Source: Segatella oris (GTDB lineage: Bacteria > Bacteroidota > Bacteroidia > Bacteroidales > Bacteroidaceae). Taken from it: 64,000 bases of DNA. Within the stretch, counting starts at the first letter, position 1. Every line of letters begins with the position of its first letter. Made by a program: the position numbers and the translations under genes. Of the stretch, positions 37,963 to 46,561 are shown in pieces. The stretch spans positions 2,892,501 through 2,956,500 of the forward strand of contig NZ_LR134384.1 of NCBI RefSeq assembly GCF_900637655.1, in the 5' to 3' direction. Below the pieces are notes generated by a model, which saw only the letters and a list, made by a program, of their open reading frames with translations, did not search any database and was not told where the DNA came from.

Positions 37963-38385
37963 CTCTGTAAATAAAAACCATCAGTTTTTAACATTTCAGG
38001 AGTCCACCAAATAGAAATGAAAACGCGTTTTCCATACTCATGCAAAGCCATTTTATTGCTTTGACACCCCCGTTTTCACCCTCTTCTCATGCCATTTCAG
38101 CCACATTACAGCGCAAACTGCCTTAGTTCACTGCGTAAAGTGAATGGAATTACTACGTCTTTTGACGCAGATGACATTGTAATTTGATGCAAATGACAAC
38201 ATACTTTGACATCAAAAAGCGCATTCATTTCAATCAAGAGAGCTAACATCTTGATATCCAACACCTTGCAAAACACCCTCAAAACTCGCGTATTTTGAAC
38301 CACAATAAATCTTTTTCTGAATTCGCAAGCTATGGAAAAGCAATTGTAAATATCTTTGAAAAGAATTAACCTATTTTGCGCTTCC
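37963..38385. repeat. composite intergenic repeat with 22-bp array
   Basis: Part A (37963-38040) has CTGTAAATAAAAACCATCAG, TTTTTAACATTTCAGGAG and CACCAAATAGAAA. Part B has clear 22-bp units at 38160, 38182 and 38204 (TTTGACGCAGATGACA, TTTGATGCAAATGACA, TTTGACATCAAAA), with weaker ones from 38116. Part C (about 38255-38385) has CTCAAAACTCGCGTATTTTG, GAATTCGCAAGC, AGCAATTGTAAA and AAAAGAATTAAC. It fills the gap between the sugar kinase and the SPFH gene. Confidence 0.85.
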
Positions 38386-38541
38386 CCTGTTCTTACCTTG
38401 CAAAAAGAGGGAAGGGAAAACATAAAGAAAAAAGAAAAATCTTGCATATTCACATGAAAAACTCTATATTTGCAGATAAGATGCAGATGAAAAAGCAGCA
38501 TAAATAAAGATAAAAACCACAAGAATATTAAACAAATTGAC

Positions 38542-39444
38542 ATGAATATGCCCACCAACAACTACAATCAGCGCAAATTGAACGCTACAGAAAACAACTT
38601 ACTCAACGTCAACTTCGGTCAGAAACTGTGGTTCATCGTGGCTGCAGTCATTGCTGTCTGTGCCGCATGCTTAATCTTCTTCAAGTTTGTAAACCCCTCT
38701 TATGATGAGGAAGCTGCATTGAAAATGAAGCCCATTTTCTTTGGCAATACGCGTGTGGACGATGAACCTGTGAACTCTATCACGCTGATTGCTCCCACCA
38801 CTACGGCTGTTTACTTCAATATTCTGCCCCAGAAGAAGCAGTTTCAGTTTGATGATCTGCTCTCAAATGATAACACTCCGCTTGATGTCAACATGTATAT
38901 GATTATCCAAGTAAGGAAAGGTCAGACGCCTTCTCTGCTGAGAAACTACGGTGAAGAATGGTTCGAGAACTTCATAGAACCTTACTTCCGCAACAAAGTT
39001 CGTGAGTATGTGTCGTCCTGTTCGCCTTTCGATCTGATGAGTAATCGCGAGGTTCTGTCTGCTTTCGACAACAAAATCAAGCAGTCTATGCGTCAGTATG
39101 TGGCTTCACTTTCGCGAAAAGCCAACTTCCCCATAGACATCCAGCAGGTCATTACCGACCGAGTGATGCCCAATAAAGAGCAGTTAGAGGAGATGAACAA
39201 GACCGCTGCAAGCATTCAGGCCAAGCAAACTCAGGAGAAACGGGCCGAGATGGAGCTGGCAAGAGCTAAGGCCGAACGCAACAAAGCCGTTGCCGACAAA
39301 GCCTATATGACCGAGCTTAATCTCTCTCCCGCACAGTTCATACAGCTTCGGGCATGGGATGTTATCGAGAAAAAGCATGGTGCAAACATCGATGTTCTTG
39401 TCGGTGGAGGAGAAACTCCGGTATGGAATATCCGCAGGAAATAA
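38542..39444 (+). CDS. SPFH/band 7 domain membrane protein
   Basis: A 300-aa protein: a short N-terminus, one transmembrane helix (LWFIVAAVIAVCAACLIFF, about 29-47), an SPFH (prohibitin/band 7) domain to about 220, then a charged helical tail (AKQTQEKRAEMELARAKAER). Relatives form oligomeric membrane platforms that organise proteases or transporters. TATATTTG at 38465-38472 with CTTG 20 nt upstream is a likely promoter. Three related small membrane proteins follow within 53 bp on the same strand, suggesting a joint unit. Confidence 0.85.
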   Translation: MNMPTNNYNQRKLNATENNLLNVNFGQKLWFIVAAVIAVCAACLIFFKFVNPSYDEEAALKMKPIFFGNTRVDDEPVNSITLIAPTTTAVYFNILPQKKQFQFDDLLSNDNTPLDVNMYMIIQVRKGQTPSLLRNYGEEWFENFIEPYFRNKVREYVSSCSPFDLMSNREVLSAFDNKIKQSMRQYVASLSRKANFPIDIQQVITDRVMPNKEQLEEMNKTAASIQAKQTQEKRAEMELARAKAERNKAVADKAYMTELNLSPAQFIQLRAWDVIEKKHGANIDVLVGGGETPVWNIRRK

Positions 39445-39496
39445 AGCAAACAAATCGTAACTTCAACAACTTTGTTTACACAACACGTATAGGCTC

Positions 39497-39856
39497 ATGG
39501 ATTATTACTTAGTGTTTCTTGTGTCAATAGTCATACTTTTATTTGCCTTCATTGTTACTATTCTCGTCTGGAGAATTGTTTATCTGATGAAGACATGGAA
39601 AGATGAGTTCCATACTGAGCCTGGATTTCTTTGTCCCCACACATTCTTTGGTCATCCACCCATACCAATTGGCGACATTGTTGAAATCAAGTACACTAGC
39701 TCTATACGTTCTTGGAACTCCTATATATTCTTTATCAAGATGGCAAATGGAGGGAAAACAACCTTCACTATCAGTCATAATTTCAGTTCACAACGCGACC
39801 GTTTGGAGCGAGAATTAAGAGTACAGGGATATGATGGGCCTATTGAATATATGTAG
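39497..39856 (+). CDS. small membrane protein, paralogue 1 of 3
   Basis: A 119-aa protein of no family I recognise. One N-terminal transmembrane helix (about 3-28) is followed by a conserved soluble core of about 80 residues: EFHTEPGFLCPH, IPIGDIVEIKY, SYIFFIKMANGGKTTF, RDRLERELRVQGYDGPIEY. The strand-rich core could be a small PH-like domain, which is a guess. The two following genes are its paralogues. Confidence 0.8.
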   Translation: MDYYLVFLVSIVILLFAFIVTILVWRIVYLMKTWKDEFHTEPGFLCPHTFFGHPPIPIGDIVEIKYTSSIRSWNSYIFFIKMANGGKTTFTISHNFSSQRDRLERELRVQGYDGPIEYM

Positions 39857-39891
39857 TAGGCGACAGTTAATTTATATTTGAGACAAAAGAA

Positions 39892-40269
39892 ATGCATCCA
39901 TACACAATTCTATTCGATTACACCAAAGAGATTTTGGTCTGTAGTATCATTGTGGGCATCAGTTCATTCATCATCTATCGGCGTCTACTGAGCCGTAAAT
40001 ACGGAGAGTTCCACATTACACACGGCTATCTTTGTCCACATTCTATCCTGAAGATTCCACCGATTCTGATTGCCGATATCACTGACATTAAGTTTGAGTT
40101 GCTCCCACGTACAGGCGGTTCTTATAGGTTTTTTGTCACGACTTCGAATGGAGGAGTAGTTCATTTTATCTTCCGTTATCACGCATTTTCAGAGCGATTA
40201 CGACTTCAAAAAGAGCTAAGAGAAATTGGATATGAGGGCCCTTTTGAGTCCATGCAGCGAAACTCTTGA
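39892..40269 (+). CDS. small membrane protein, paralogue 2 of 3
   Basis: A 125-aa protein with the same plan as its neighbours: an N-terminal hydrophobic helix (about 12-30), then EFHITHGYLCPH, ILIADITDIKFELL, GGSYRFFVTTSNGGVVHFIF and RLQKELREIGYEGPFESM. It is the most diverged of the three. It starts 36 bp after paralogue 1. Function unknown. Confidence 0.8.
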   Translation: MHPYTILFDYTKEILVCSIIVGISSFIIYRRLLSRKYGEFHITHGYLCPHSILKIPPILIADITDIKFELLPRTGGSYRFFVTTSNGGVVHFIFRYHAFSERLRLQKELREIGYEGPFESMQRNS

Positions 40270-40332
40270 ATGTTAGAACTGTAAAAGATAAACAAACATA
40301 ATATCACTCACCACCTATAAAGATAAAAAATC

Positions 40333-40698
40333 ATGTTTCGCATGCAATCAATTCTTTTTCTATTGGGCATTTTCGTCATCATATACATTATATTTGTATT
40401 GTTGTTAAGAACATTTCTCAGGGGCAATTCTTATCCTAAAGAGTTCCATACTGAACCCGGTTATCTATGTCCCCACAGCCACTCCAGTCATAAAGTCATA
40501 CCCATTGCCGACATCGTTGAAATCAAATATCGGGTGATGTGGCGTTCCTGGGGAGCCTATAGTTTCTTTATAAAACTGGCAAATGGAGGCTCAGCAATCT
40601 TTACTATCAAACATAATGCCAGATTAGAACGTGTTCGTCTGGAGCAAGAATTACGGGCAAGAGGCTATCATGGCCCTTTCAAACATATTCCTTTATAG
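40333..40698 (+). CDS. small membrane protein, paralogue 3 of 3
   Basis: A 121-aa protein: N-terminal helix (SILFLLGIFVIIYIIFVLLL, about 6-25), then EFHTEPGYLCPHSHSS, VIPIADIVEIKYRVMWRSWG, AYSFFIKLANGGSAIFTI and RVRLEQELRARGYHGPFKHI. It is closer to paralogue 1 than to 2. It starts 64 bp after paralogue 2 and ends the run; the following 297 bp (40699-40995) hold no gene apart from the next promoter. Confidence 0.8.
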   Translation: MFRMQSILFLLGIFVIIYIIFVLLLRTFLRGNSYPKEFHTEPGYLCPHSHSSHKVIPIADIVEIKYRVMWRSWGAYSFFIKLANGGSAIFTIKHNARLERVRLEQELRARGYHGPFKHIPL

Positions 40699-40941
40699 CC
40701 TTTAGTTGCTCTCTACTTGAGCTAAAGACATCAACTTTAACCAAGACTTCATGCCCCAATAAACATGAACCACCACTCAACTTTCCTTCCAGACATATAC
40801 GCCTTTGCCTGTAATCAGCAGCGGAAGTATTGTTGGGAGAGGATATAAGACAACTATGATATTCTGTAAAAAAGAGAAGAAAACAAGCAGAAGTGAATTG
40901 TCTGAAAATGAATTCAAACAGAAAATCAGTTCTTGTTTTCC

Positions 40942-40972
40942 TTTGCAGTTTCGCCCATTTCCACTATCTTTG
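40942..40972 (+). promoter_or_regulatory. promoter of the fatty-acid CoA ligase gene
   Basis: TTTG (40942-40945), a 19-nt spacer and TATCTTTG (40965-40972). It lies within the upstream extension of the frame and so fixes the start at the ATG at 40996. Confidence 0.8.
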
Positions 40973-40995
40973 CAACTATCTATAAAGAAAAAGCT

Positions 40996-42804
40996 ATGCA
41001 AACAAAATGTCATCTTTCGGTATTAATTCATAAGCAGGCCGAGAAATATGGCGAGCGTGACGTGCTCACCTTTCGCAAGTTCGGCAGTCTTGAGTGGAAG
41101 ACGATTTCATGGAATCAGTTTTCCTTGCGTGTAAAGCAGGTCAGCAACGCACTCTTGAACCTTGGTGCCAAACCGCAAGAGAACATAGCTGTCTTCTCAC
41201 AGAACTGCATTCAATACCTCTATACAGACTTTGGTGCATACGGAGTACGCGTAGTTTCAATTCCTTTCTATGCCACGACGAGTGAACAGCAGATACAATA
41301 TATGGTCAATGATGCCCAGGTTCGCTTCCTGTTTGTAGGCGAACAAGACCAGTACAACAAGGCTCATCGCATCTTTCCCCTATGTCCTTCGCTCGAACGT
41401 ATCATCATTTTCGACCCCAGTGTGCGCATAAGTTCACACGATCCCAATGCACTTTACTTCGAAGATTTCATTGCTTTGGGAGAGAAACTACCGCGACAGA
41501 GCGAGGTTGAAAAGCTATGGGAACAGGCCAACGATAACGATATCTGCAACATTCTCTATACCAGTGGAACGACTGGTGACAGTAAAGGCGTCATCCTTAC
41601 CTACGGCCAATACCGTTCAGCCATGGATGCCAATGACAGATGTGTGCCTCTTGGCGAGAAAGACCGCATCATAAACTTCCTTCCTTTCACGCATGTTTTC
41701 GAGCGGGGATGGGCATATTTAGCCCTGACTGAAGGCGCACAGATGATTATCAACACCTATCCGAAGGAGATTCAACAAAGCATGCGCGAGACACATCCAA
41801 CGAGTATGAGTGCTGTTCCGCGCTTCTGGGAGAAGGTTTATATTGCAGTAAAGTCGAAAATGGACGAGGCTAATCCCGTTCAACACAAGCTTTTCAAACA
41901 CGCATTAGCCGTTGGAAGGAAGCGAAACATCGAATACTTGAGTCGTGGAAAGCGTGTACCGCTGCACGTTGAACTTGAATATAAGCTCATCAACAAAACG
42001 GTATTGAGTCTTGTTCGCAAACAGATTGGACTCGAAAATCCACATATCTTCCCGACCGCAGGTGCCTATGTGTCACCCGAAGTGGAAGAATTCGTCCATT
42101 CTATTGGCATAAACATGATTGTAGGTTATGGCCTTACAGAGAGCATGGCCACGGTTTCATGCGACCATTTAGGTGAACCCTACACCATAGGTTCTGTGGG
42201 AAGACCTATTGAAGGCATTCAGATAAAGATTGGAGAAAACGATGAAGTATTGCTCAAAGGCCCAACGATTACGCCGGGATATTACCATCGTGACCAGGCG
42301 AATGCAGAGGCTTTTGATGCTGACGGCTTCTTCCACACAGGTGATGCAGGCTATCTTAAGGACGGCGAACTATTCTTAAAAGAGCGTATCAAAGACCTAT
42401 TTAAGACGTCAAATGGTAAGTATGTGGCCCCGCAGATGGTGGAATCTCTGCTCTTAGTGGATAAATTCATCGATCAAGTTGCAGTTATTGCCGATCAGAG
42501 AAAATACGTTTCAGCACTCATTGTGCCTGAATTCCGACTGCTTGAAGACTGGGCACGCAAGCATGATGTGCCGTTCTCAAGTCGTGAAGACCTATGCAAC
42601 AGCAAGGAAATCTATGCTATGATGAAAGAGCGTATCGAGACTTTGCAACAGCAACTTGCAGTCTATGAGCAGATAAAATGCTTCACACTGCTGCCTCATC
42701 ACTTCTCAATGGAGAGCGGAGAACTAACAAATACGCTGAAAATGAAACGTCCTGTAATCTATAAAAACTACCGTGAATATATCGATAAAATGTACGAAGA
42801 ATAA
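40996..42804 (+). CDS. long-chain fatty acid--CoA ligase
   Basis: A 602-aa AMP-forming ligase of the FAA1/FadD type. The P-loop YTSGTTGDSKGVILTYGQ (about 188-205), FLPFTHVFERGWAYLAL, VGYGLTESMATVSC, the GDAGYLKDGELFLKERIKDL block and FKTSNGKYVAPQMVE are present. The C-terminus ends with NTLKMKRPVIYKNY, giving the catalytic Lys region. It activates fatty acids for lipid synthesis or turnover at the membrane. The prfB ATG follows one base after its stop. Confidence 0.92.
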   Translation: MQTKCHLSVLIHKQAEKYGERDVLTFRKFGSLEWKTISWNQFSLRVKQVSNALLNLGAKPQENIAVFSQNCIQYLYTDFGAYGVRVVSIPFYATTSEQQIQYMVNDAQVRFLFVGEQDQYNKAHRIFPLCPSLERIIIFDPSVRISSHDPNALYFEDFIALGEKLPRQSEVEKLWEQANDNDICNILYTSGTTGDSKGVILTYGQYRSAMDANDRCVPLGEKDRIINFLPFTHVFERGWAYLALTEGAQMIINTYPKEIQQSMRETHPTSMSAVPRFWEKVYIAVKSKMDEANPVQHKLFKHALAVGRKRNIEYLSRGKRVPLHVELEYKLINKTVLSLVRKQIGLENPHIFPTAGAYVSPEVEEFVHSIGINMIVGYGLTESMATVSCDHLGEPYTIGSVGRPIEGIQIKIGENDEVLLKGPTITPGYYHRDQANAEAFDADGFFHTGDAGYLKDGELFLKERIKDLFKTSNGKYVAPQMVESLLLVDKFIDQVAVIADQRKYVSALIVPEFRLLEDWARKHDVPFSSREDLCNSKEIYAMMKERIETLQQQLAVYEQIKCFTLLPHHFSMESGELTNTLKMKRPVIYKNYREYIDKMYEE

Positions 42805-42805
42805 T

Positions 42806-43942
42806 ATGATTACAGCAGACCAGTTGAAAGATATCACGGAGCGTACCGACGCATTGCATAGATATCTCGGCATCGACCAGAAGAAAATAGAATTTGAAGA
42901 AGAGCAGTTGCGCACACAGGCACCCGACTTTTGGGATGACCCCAAACGTGCCGAAGCGCAGATGAGAAAGGTGAAAGGCATTGAGAAATGGCTCAAGGGC
43001 TATGATGCCTGCCGTCAGTTGACCGATGAACTGCAGTTAGCTTTCGATTTCTATAAAGACGAAATGGTCTCTGAAGAGGAAGTAGATGCCGACTATGCAA
43101 AGGCTATCAAAGCCGTTGAAGACTTGGAATTGAAAAACATGTTGCGCCAGGAAGAGGACTCCATGGATGCAGTTTTAAAGATCAATTCAGGCGCGGGAGG
43201 TACTGAAAGCCAAGACTGGGCACAGATGTTGATGCGTATGTATCAGCGTTGGAGCGAGTCTCACGGCTATACAGTGAAAGTAACTGACATTCAAGATGGC
43301 GATGAAGCCGGCATCAAAAGCGTCACGATGACGATTGAAGGAGGCGATTATGCCTACGGATATCTAAAGAGTGAGAATGGAGTTCATCGTCTTGTAAGGG
43401 TCTCACCCTACAATGCTCAAGGCAAGCGAATGACCAGTTTTGCAAGCGTATTCGTTACGCCTTTGGTTGACGATACTATTGAAGTGTATGTTGATCCGGC
43501 CAAAGTGAGCTGGGATACATTCCGTTCAAGCGGTGCAGGAGGACAGAATGTGAACAAGGTGGAATCGGGAGTTCGCCTGCGTTATCAATACGAAGACCCC
43601 GATACCGGAGAGCATGAAGAGATCCTTATTGAGAATACTGAGACACGCGATCAACCCAAGAACCGCGCTAAGGCGATGCTTCTTTTGAAGTCACAACTCT
43701 ATGATCGTGCATTAAAGAAGAGGCAGGCAGAGCAAGCAAAGATAGAAGCGGGGAAGAAAAAGATTGAATGGGGCAGCCAAATTCGAAGCTATGTATTCGA
43801 TGACCGCCGTGTAAAAGACCATCGAACAGGCTTCCAAACTTCCGATGTTGATGCTGTCATGGACGGTAAACTCGATGGTTTCATCAAGGCTTACCTCATG
43901 GAATTCGCCGCTACTGATGCTGAAAAGGAACATCAAGCATAA
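42806..43942 (+). CDS. prfB: peptide chain release factor 2
   Basis: A 378-aa class I release factor that reads UGA and UAA. The GGQ catalytic motif is intact (SSGAGGQNVNKVES, Gly-Gly-Gln at 245-247). The stop-codon recognition tripeptide, usually SPF, reads SPY (200-202). The early region ALHRYLGIDQKK aligns with the site where many bacteria place an in-frame UGA and frameshift; here the frame is continuous. The start is the ATG at 42806, one base after the ligase stop; an upstream start inside that gene is unlikely. Confidence 0.96.
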   Translation: MITADQLKDITERTDALHRYLGIDQKKIEFEEEQLRTQAPDFWDDPKRAEAQMRKVKGIEKWLKGYDACRQLTDELQLAFDFYKDEMVSEEEVDADYAKAIKAVEDLELKNMLRQEEDSMDAVLKINSGAGGTESQDWAQMLMRMYQRWSESHGYTVKVTDIQDGDEAGIKSVTMTIEGGDYAYGYLKSENGVHRLVRVSPYNAQGKRMTSFASVFVTPLVDDTIEVYVDPAKVSWDTFRSSGAGGQNVNKVESGVRLRYQYEDPDTGEHEEILIENTETRDQPKNRAKAMLLLKSQLYDRALKKRQAEQAKIEAGKKKIEWGSQIRSYVFDDRRVKDHRTGFQTSDVDAVMDGKLDGFIKAYLMEFAATDAEKEHQA

Positions 43943-43980
43943 GGAAATAAACATCATAAATAATCTAAAAGATCAACACT

Positions 43981-44130
43981 ATGAGCAGTAACAAAGCATT
44001 GAGAAAGGCAAAGCATGAAGCCTACCAAAAGAAACAGGAAGCCGAAGGCAAGAGTATTGTCAACTATATCTTTATCGGTTTGATTATCCTTGCTGTCTTA
44101 TACCTTGTCTTTATGGTAGTCATGCAATGA
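43981..44130 (+). CDS. 49-residue single-pass membrane protein
   Basis: A small gene. The product starts MSSNKALRKAKHEAYQKKQE, with a basic, probably helical cytoplasmic part, then IVNYIFIGLIILAVLYLVFM, one transmembrane helix, and ends VVMQ. Its TGA overlaps the ATG of the CYTH gene by 4 bp (ATGA), strong evidence that it is translated and coupled. It lies 38 bp after prfB. I do not recognise the family. Confidence 0.8.
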   Translation: MSSNKALRKAKHEAYQKKQEAEGKSIVNYIFIGLIILAVLYLVFMVVMQ

Positions 44131-44630
44131 GCAGCGGATTGGAAATAGAACGCAAGTTCCTTGTGAAAAAGGGCGGTAATTATAGAGATGCCGCCTTTAA
44201 CTGCACGCATATCAAGCAGGGGTACATTCCCGCTGAAGGGGCAACTGTGCGTATTCGGCTTCGCGATGACCGTGCTTTTCTTACTATCAAGGGGCGTTCT
44301 ACGAACCATGGACTGTCACGTTATGAGTTCGAAAAGGAGATAACGCCCGATGAAGCAGAGCATCTTATGGCGCTTTGCAAGGGTGGTGTCATCGACAAAC
44401 ACCGCTATTTGGTGAAGAGTGGCTGTCATACTTTCGAAGTAGATGAGTTCCATGGCGACAACGATGGACTCGTTATGGCCGAAGTGGAGCTGCAAAATGA
44501 GGCTGAACCTTACGAAAAACCCGATTTCATCGGTATGGAAGTAACAGGCGACAAGCGTTTCTACAACTCTCATATGCTGCAGTTTCCCTTCAAATTATGG
44601 CGTAACACGCTGCCCGAAGAATACCGATAA
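44127..44630 (+). CDS. CYTH-domain triphosphate tunnel enzyme
   Basis: A 167-aa protein consisting of one CYTH domain. The signature LEIERKFLV is at residues 5-13, followed by TVRIRLRDDRAFLTIKG, YEFEKEI and VMAEVELQNEAE, which give the alternating charged residues that line the tunnel. Relatives hydrolyse inorganic triphosphate or thiamine triphosphate, or cyclise ATP. The reaction here is not known. It overlaps the upstream 49-aa gene by 4 bp. Confidence 0.92.
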   Translation: MSSGLEIERKFLVKKGGNYRDAAFNCTHIKQGYIPAEGATVRIRLRDDRAFLTIKGRSTNHGLSRYEFEKEITPDEAEHLMALCKGGVIDKHRYLVKSGCHTFEVDEFHGDNDGLVMAEVELQNEAEPYEKPDFIGMEVTGDKRFYNSHMLQFPFKLWRNTLPEEYR

Positions 44631-44634
44631 GCCT

Positions 44635-44991
44635 ATGAACATCGAAGAAATACGCACATTCGCACTGTCACTTCACCCCGAAGTTACCGAGGATTTGTTT
44701 ACCGAAACCGTGCTTTCCATCCGCATACATGACAAATGGTTCGTGCTCATCCGGCTCGAAACAGACGAGCCGAACATTGCCGTTAACATGCAACCCGATG
44801 TGGCTCGTGAACTGAGAGAACGCTATGATGCCATCCGTCCGGCTTATCATATGAATAAAGAACATTGGAGCGACCTCTTCGTCGAACGGCTTGACGACGG
44901 CTTGATCAAGCAACTCATCACCCAATCTTATGAAAACATCATTGCAAAACTGCCAAAAAAGTATCGCGCTTCACTTGCTCTGACCCGATAA
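44635..44991 (+). CDS. MmcQ/YjbR family protein
   Basis: A 118-aa single-domain protein with a YjbR-like fold: MNIEEIRTFALSLHPEVTED at the start, KWFVLIRLETDEPNIAVNM, then HMNKEHWSDLFVERLDDGLI and a C-terminal helix. Members are proposed to bind DNA on fold grounds only. It starts 4 bp after the CYTH gene, so prfB, the 49-aa gene, CYTH and this gene probably form one transcript. Confidence 0.9.
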   Translation: MNIEEIRTFALSLHPEVTEDLFTETVLSIRIHDKWFVLIRLETDEPNIAVNMQPDVARELRERYDAIRPAYHMNKEHWSDLFVERLDDGLIKQLITQSYENIIAKLPKKYRASLALTR

Positions 44992-45145
44992 TCTGATTTG
45001 CTTCATCAAGTATTAATAGGTGAGAAAATCATCCCGTTAAAATCAATAAATAACAAGAAAAACAGCAAGTTTTCTTTCTGTTTGATACGAATATTGAAAT
45101 GTTTTATATAATTTTGTCGCCGATTTCAAACTAAACAGTGATACA

Positions 45146-46504
45146 ATGTCAGAGGAAAGAGTTAACTTCGGAAGTAAGATTGGCGTCATTTTAGCCACAG
45201 CCGGTTCTGCCGTTGGCCTTGGAAACATCTGGCGTTTCCCCTATATGGCAGGTGAAAATGGTGGAGCTGCTTTCATATTCATCTATATATTATGCGTCAT
45301 AGTGTTGGGAATTCCCTGCATGATCAGCGAGTTTATCATCGGTCGCCACGGTGCTTCCAACACGGCAAGAGCCTATACCCGCCTTGCAAAAGGAAGCACA
45401 TGGAAGTGGGTGGGCTATTTAGAAGTGCTCACAGGTTTCTTGATTACAGGCTATTACGCAGTCGTTTCAGGGTGGTGTCTCAACTATATTTACGCCTCCA
45501 TTATGGGCGAATTGAAAGGTGACCCTGCTTTCATTACCGATTATTTCACAGCATTTTCCAATGATCCTATACGTCCGGTCTTCTGGACAATCGCTATCTT
45601 TGCAGCCACACATTTCATCATTGTGCATGGTGTCCGCAATGGTATTGAGAAGGCATCCAAGCTGATGATGCCCACACTCTTCATCCTCTTACTTGTCATT
45701 GTGGTAGCCGCCTGCCTGCTTCCCGGTGCATCCAAGGGCATAGACTTCCTTTTGAAGCCCGACTTCTCAAAGGTAACGGGCGACGTTTTCCTTGGAGCTT
45801 TGGGCCAATGTTTCTATTCTATGAGCATCGGTATGGGCTGTTTGTGTACCTACGCCAGCTATTTCAGCCGACATACCAATATCAAAACTTCTGCCATTCA
45901 AATCGGATTGATAGATCTTTTAGTAGCAATCTTGGCGGGATTGATGATATTTCCTGCTGCATTCTCTGTCGGAATAAGTCCTGACAGCGGCCCTTCGCTC
46001 ATCTTTATCACGCTTCCCAACGTCTTCAATCAAGCCTTTTCAAGTGTTCCTCTCATTGGTTGGATAGTCTCTTTGATGTTCTATGCACTGCTTTCCTTAG
46101 CTGCATTGACCTCTTTAATATCCCTCCACGAGGTCAACACAGCTTTCTTCTACGAGGAAATGCACATCTCTCGCAAGGCAGGAGCATGGATTGTGACCCT
46201 TTCCTGCGGTCTTATTGGTGCCGTTTGTTCGGTATCTATCGGGCAGAAAGCCCACATGTCAATCTTTGGAATGGACCTTTTCGACCTCTTTGACTTTGTT
46301 ACCGGCCAACTGATGCTGCCGTTATGCGGCATGCTGATGTGTCTTTTCGTGGGCTGGTTCGTACCGAAACAGATTGTGAAAGACGAACTTTCAAACTGGG
46401 GAACGCTGCGTTATAGTTTCTATACGCTGTTCATCTTCGCCATGCGCTTCGTCTGTCCACTGTGCATTCTCGCCATAGTGCTGCATCAATTCCATGTGAT
46501 TTAA
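45146..46504 (+). CDS. sodium-dependent symporter, NSS/SNF family
   Basis: A 452-aa transporter with about 11 transmembrane helices. It opens with the family signature near TM1, NFGSKIGVILATAGSAVGLG then NIWRFPYMAGENGGAAF, which holds the sodium and substrate sites. It most likely imports an amino acid or a related amine with sodium; the substrate is not predictable. TAATTTTG at 45109-45116 with TTTG at 45081 (24-nt spacer) is a weak promoter candidate. Confidence 0.93.
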   Translation: MSEERVNFGSKIGVILATAGSAVGLGNIWRFPYMAGENGGAAFIFIYILCVIVLGIPCMISEFIIGRHGASNTARAYTRLAKGSTWKWVGYLEVLTGFLITGYYAVVSGWCLNYIYASIMGELKGDPAFITDYFTAFSNDPIRPVFWTIAIFAATHFIIVHGVRNGIEKASKLMMPTLFILLLVIVVAACLLPGASKGIDFLLKPDFSKVTGDVFLGALGQCFYSMSIGMGCLCTYASYFSRHTNIKTSAIQIGLIDLLVAILAGLMIFPAAFSVGISPDSGPSLIFITLPNVFNQAFSSVPLIGWIVSLMFYALLSLAALTSLISLHEVNTAFFYEEMHISRKAGAWIVTLSCGLIGAVCSVSIGQKAHMSIFGMDLFDLFDFVTGQLMLPLCGMLMCLFVGWFVPKQIVKDELSNWGTLRYSFYTLFIFAMRFVCPLCILAIVLHQFHVI

Positions 46505-46561
46505 TCGCCTGTGGAACAACAGAGGAGAGTTCCTCTAACAGCTAAAAATCATCTCACACCC

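Noticed and set aside
40777-41013. A 78-codon minus-strand frame
   Set aside because: It overlaps a consensus plus-strand promoter and the ligase start, and shows no domain or start context.
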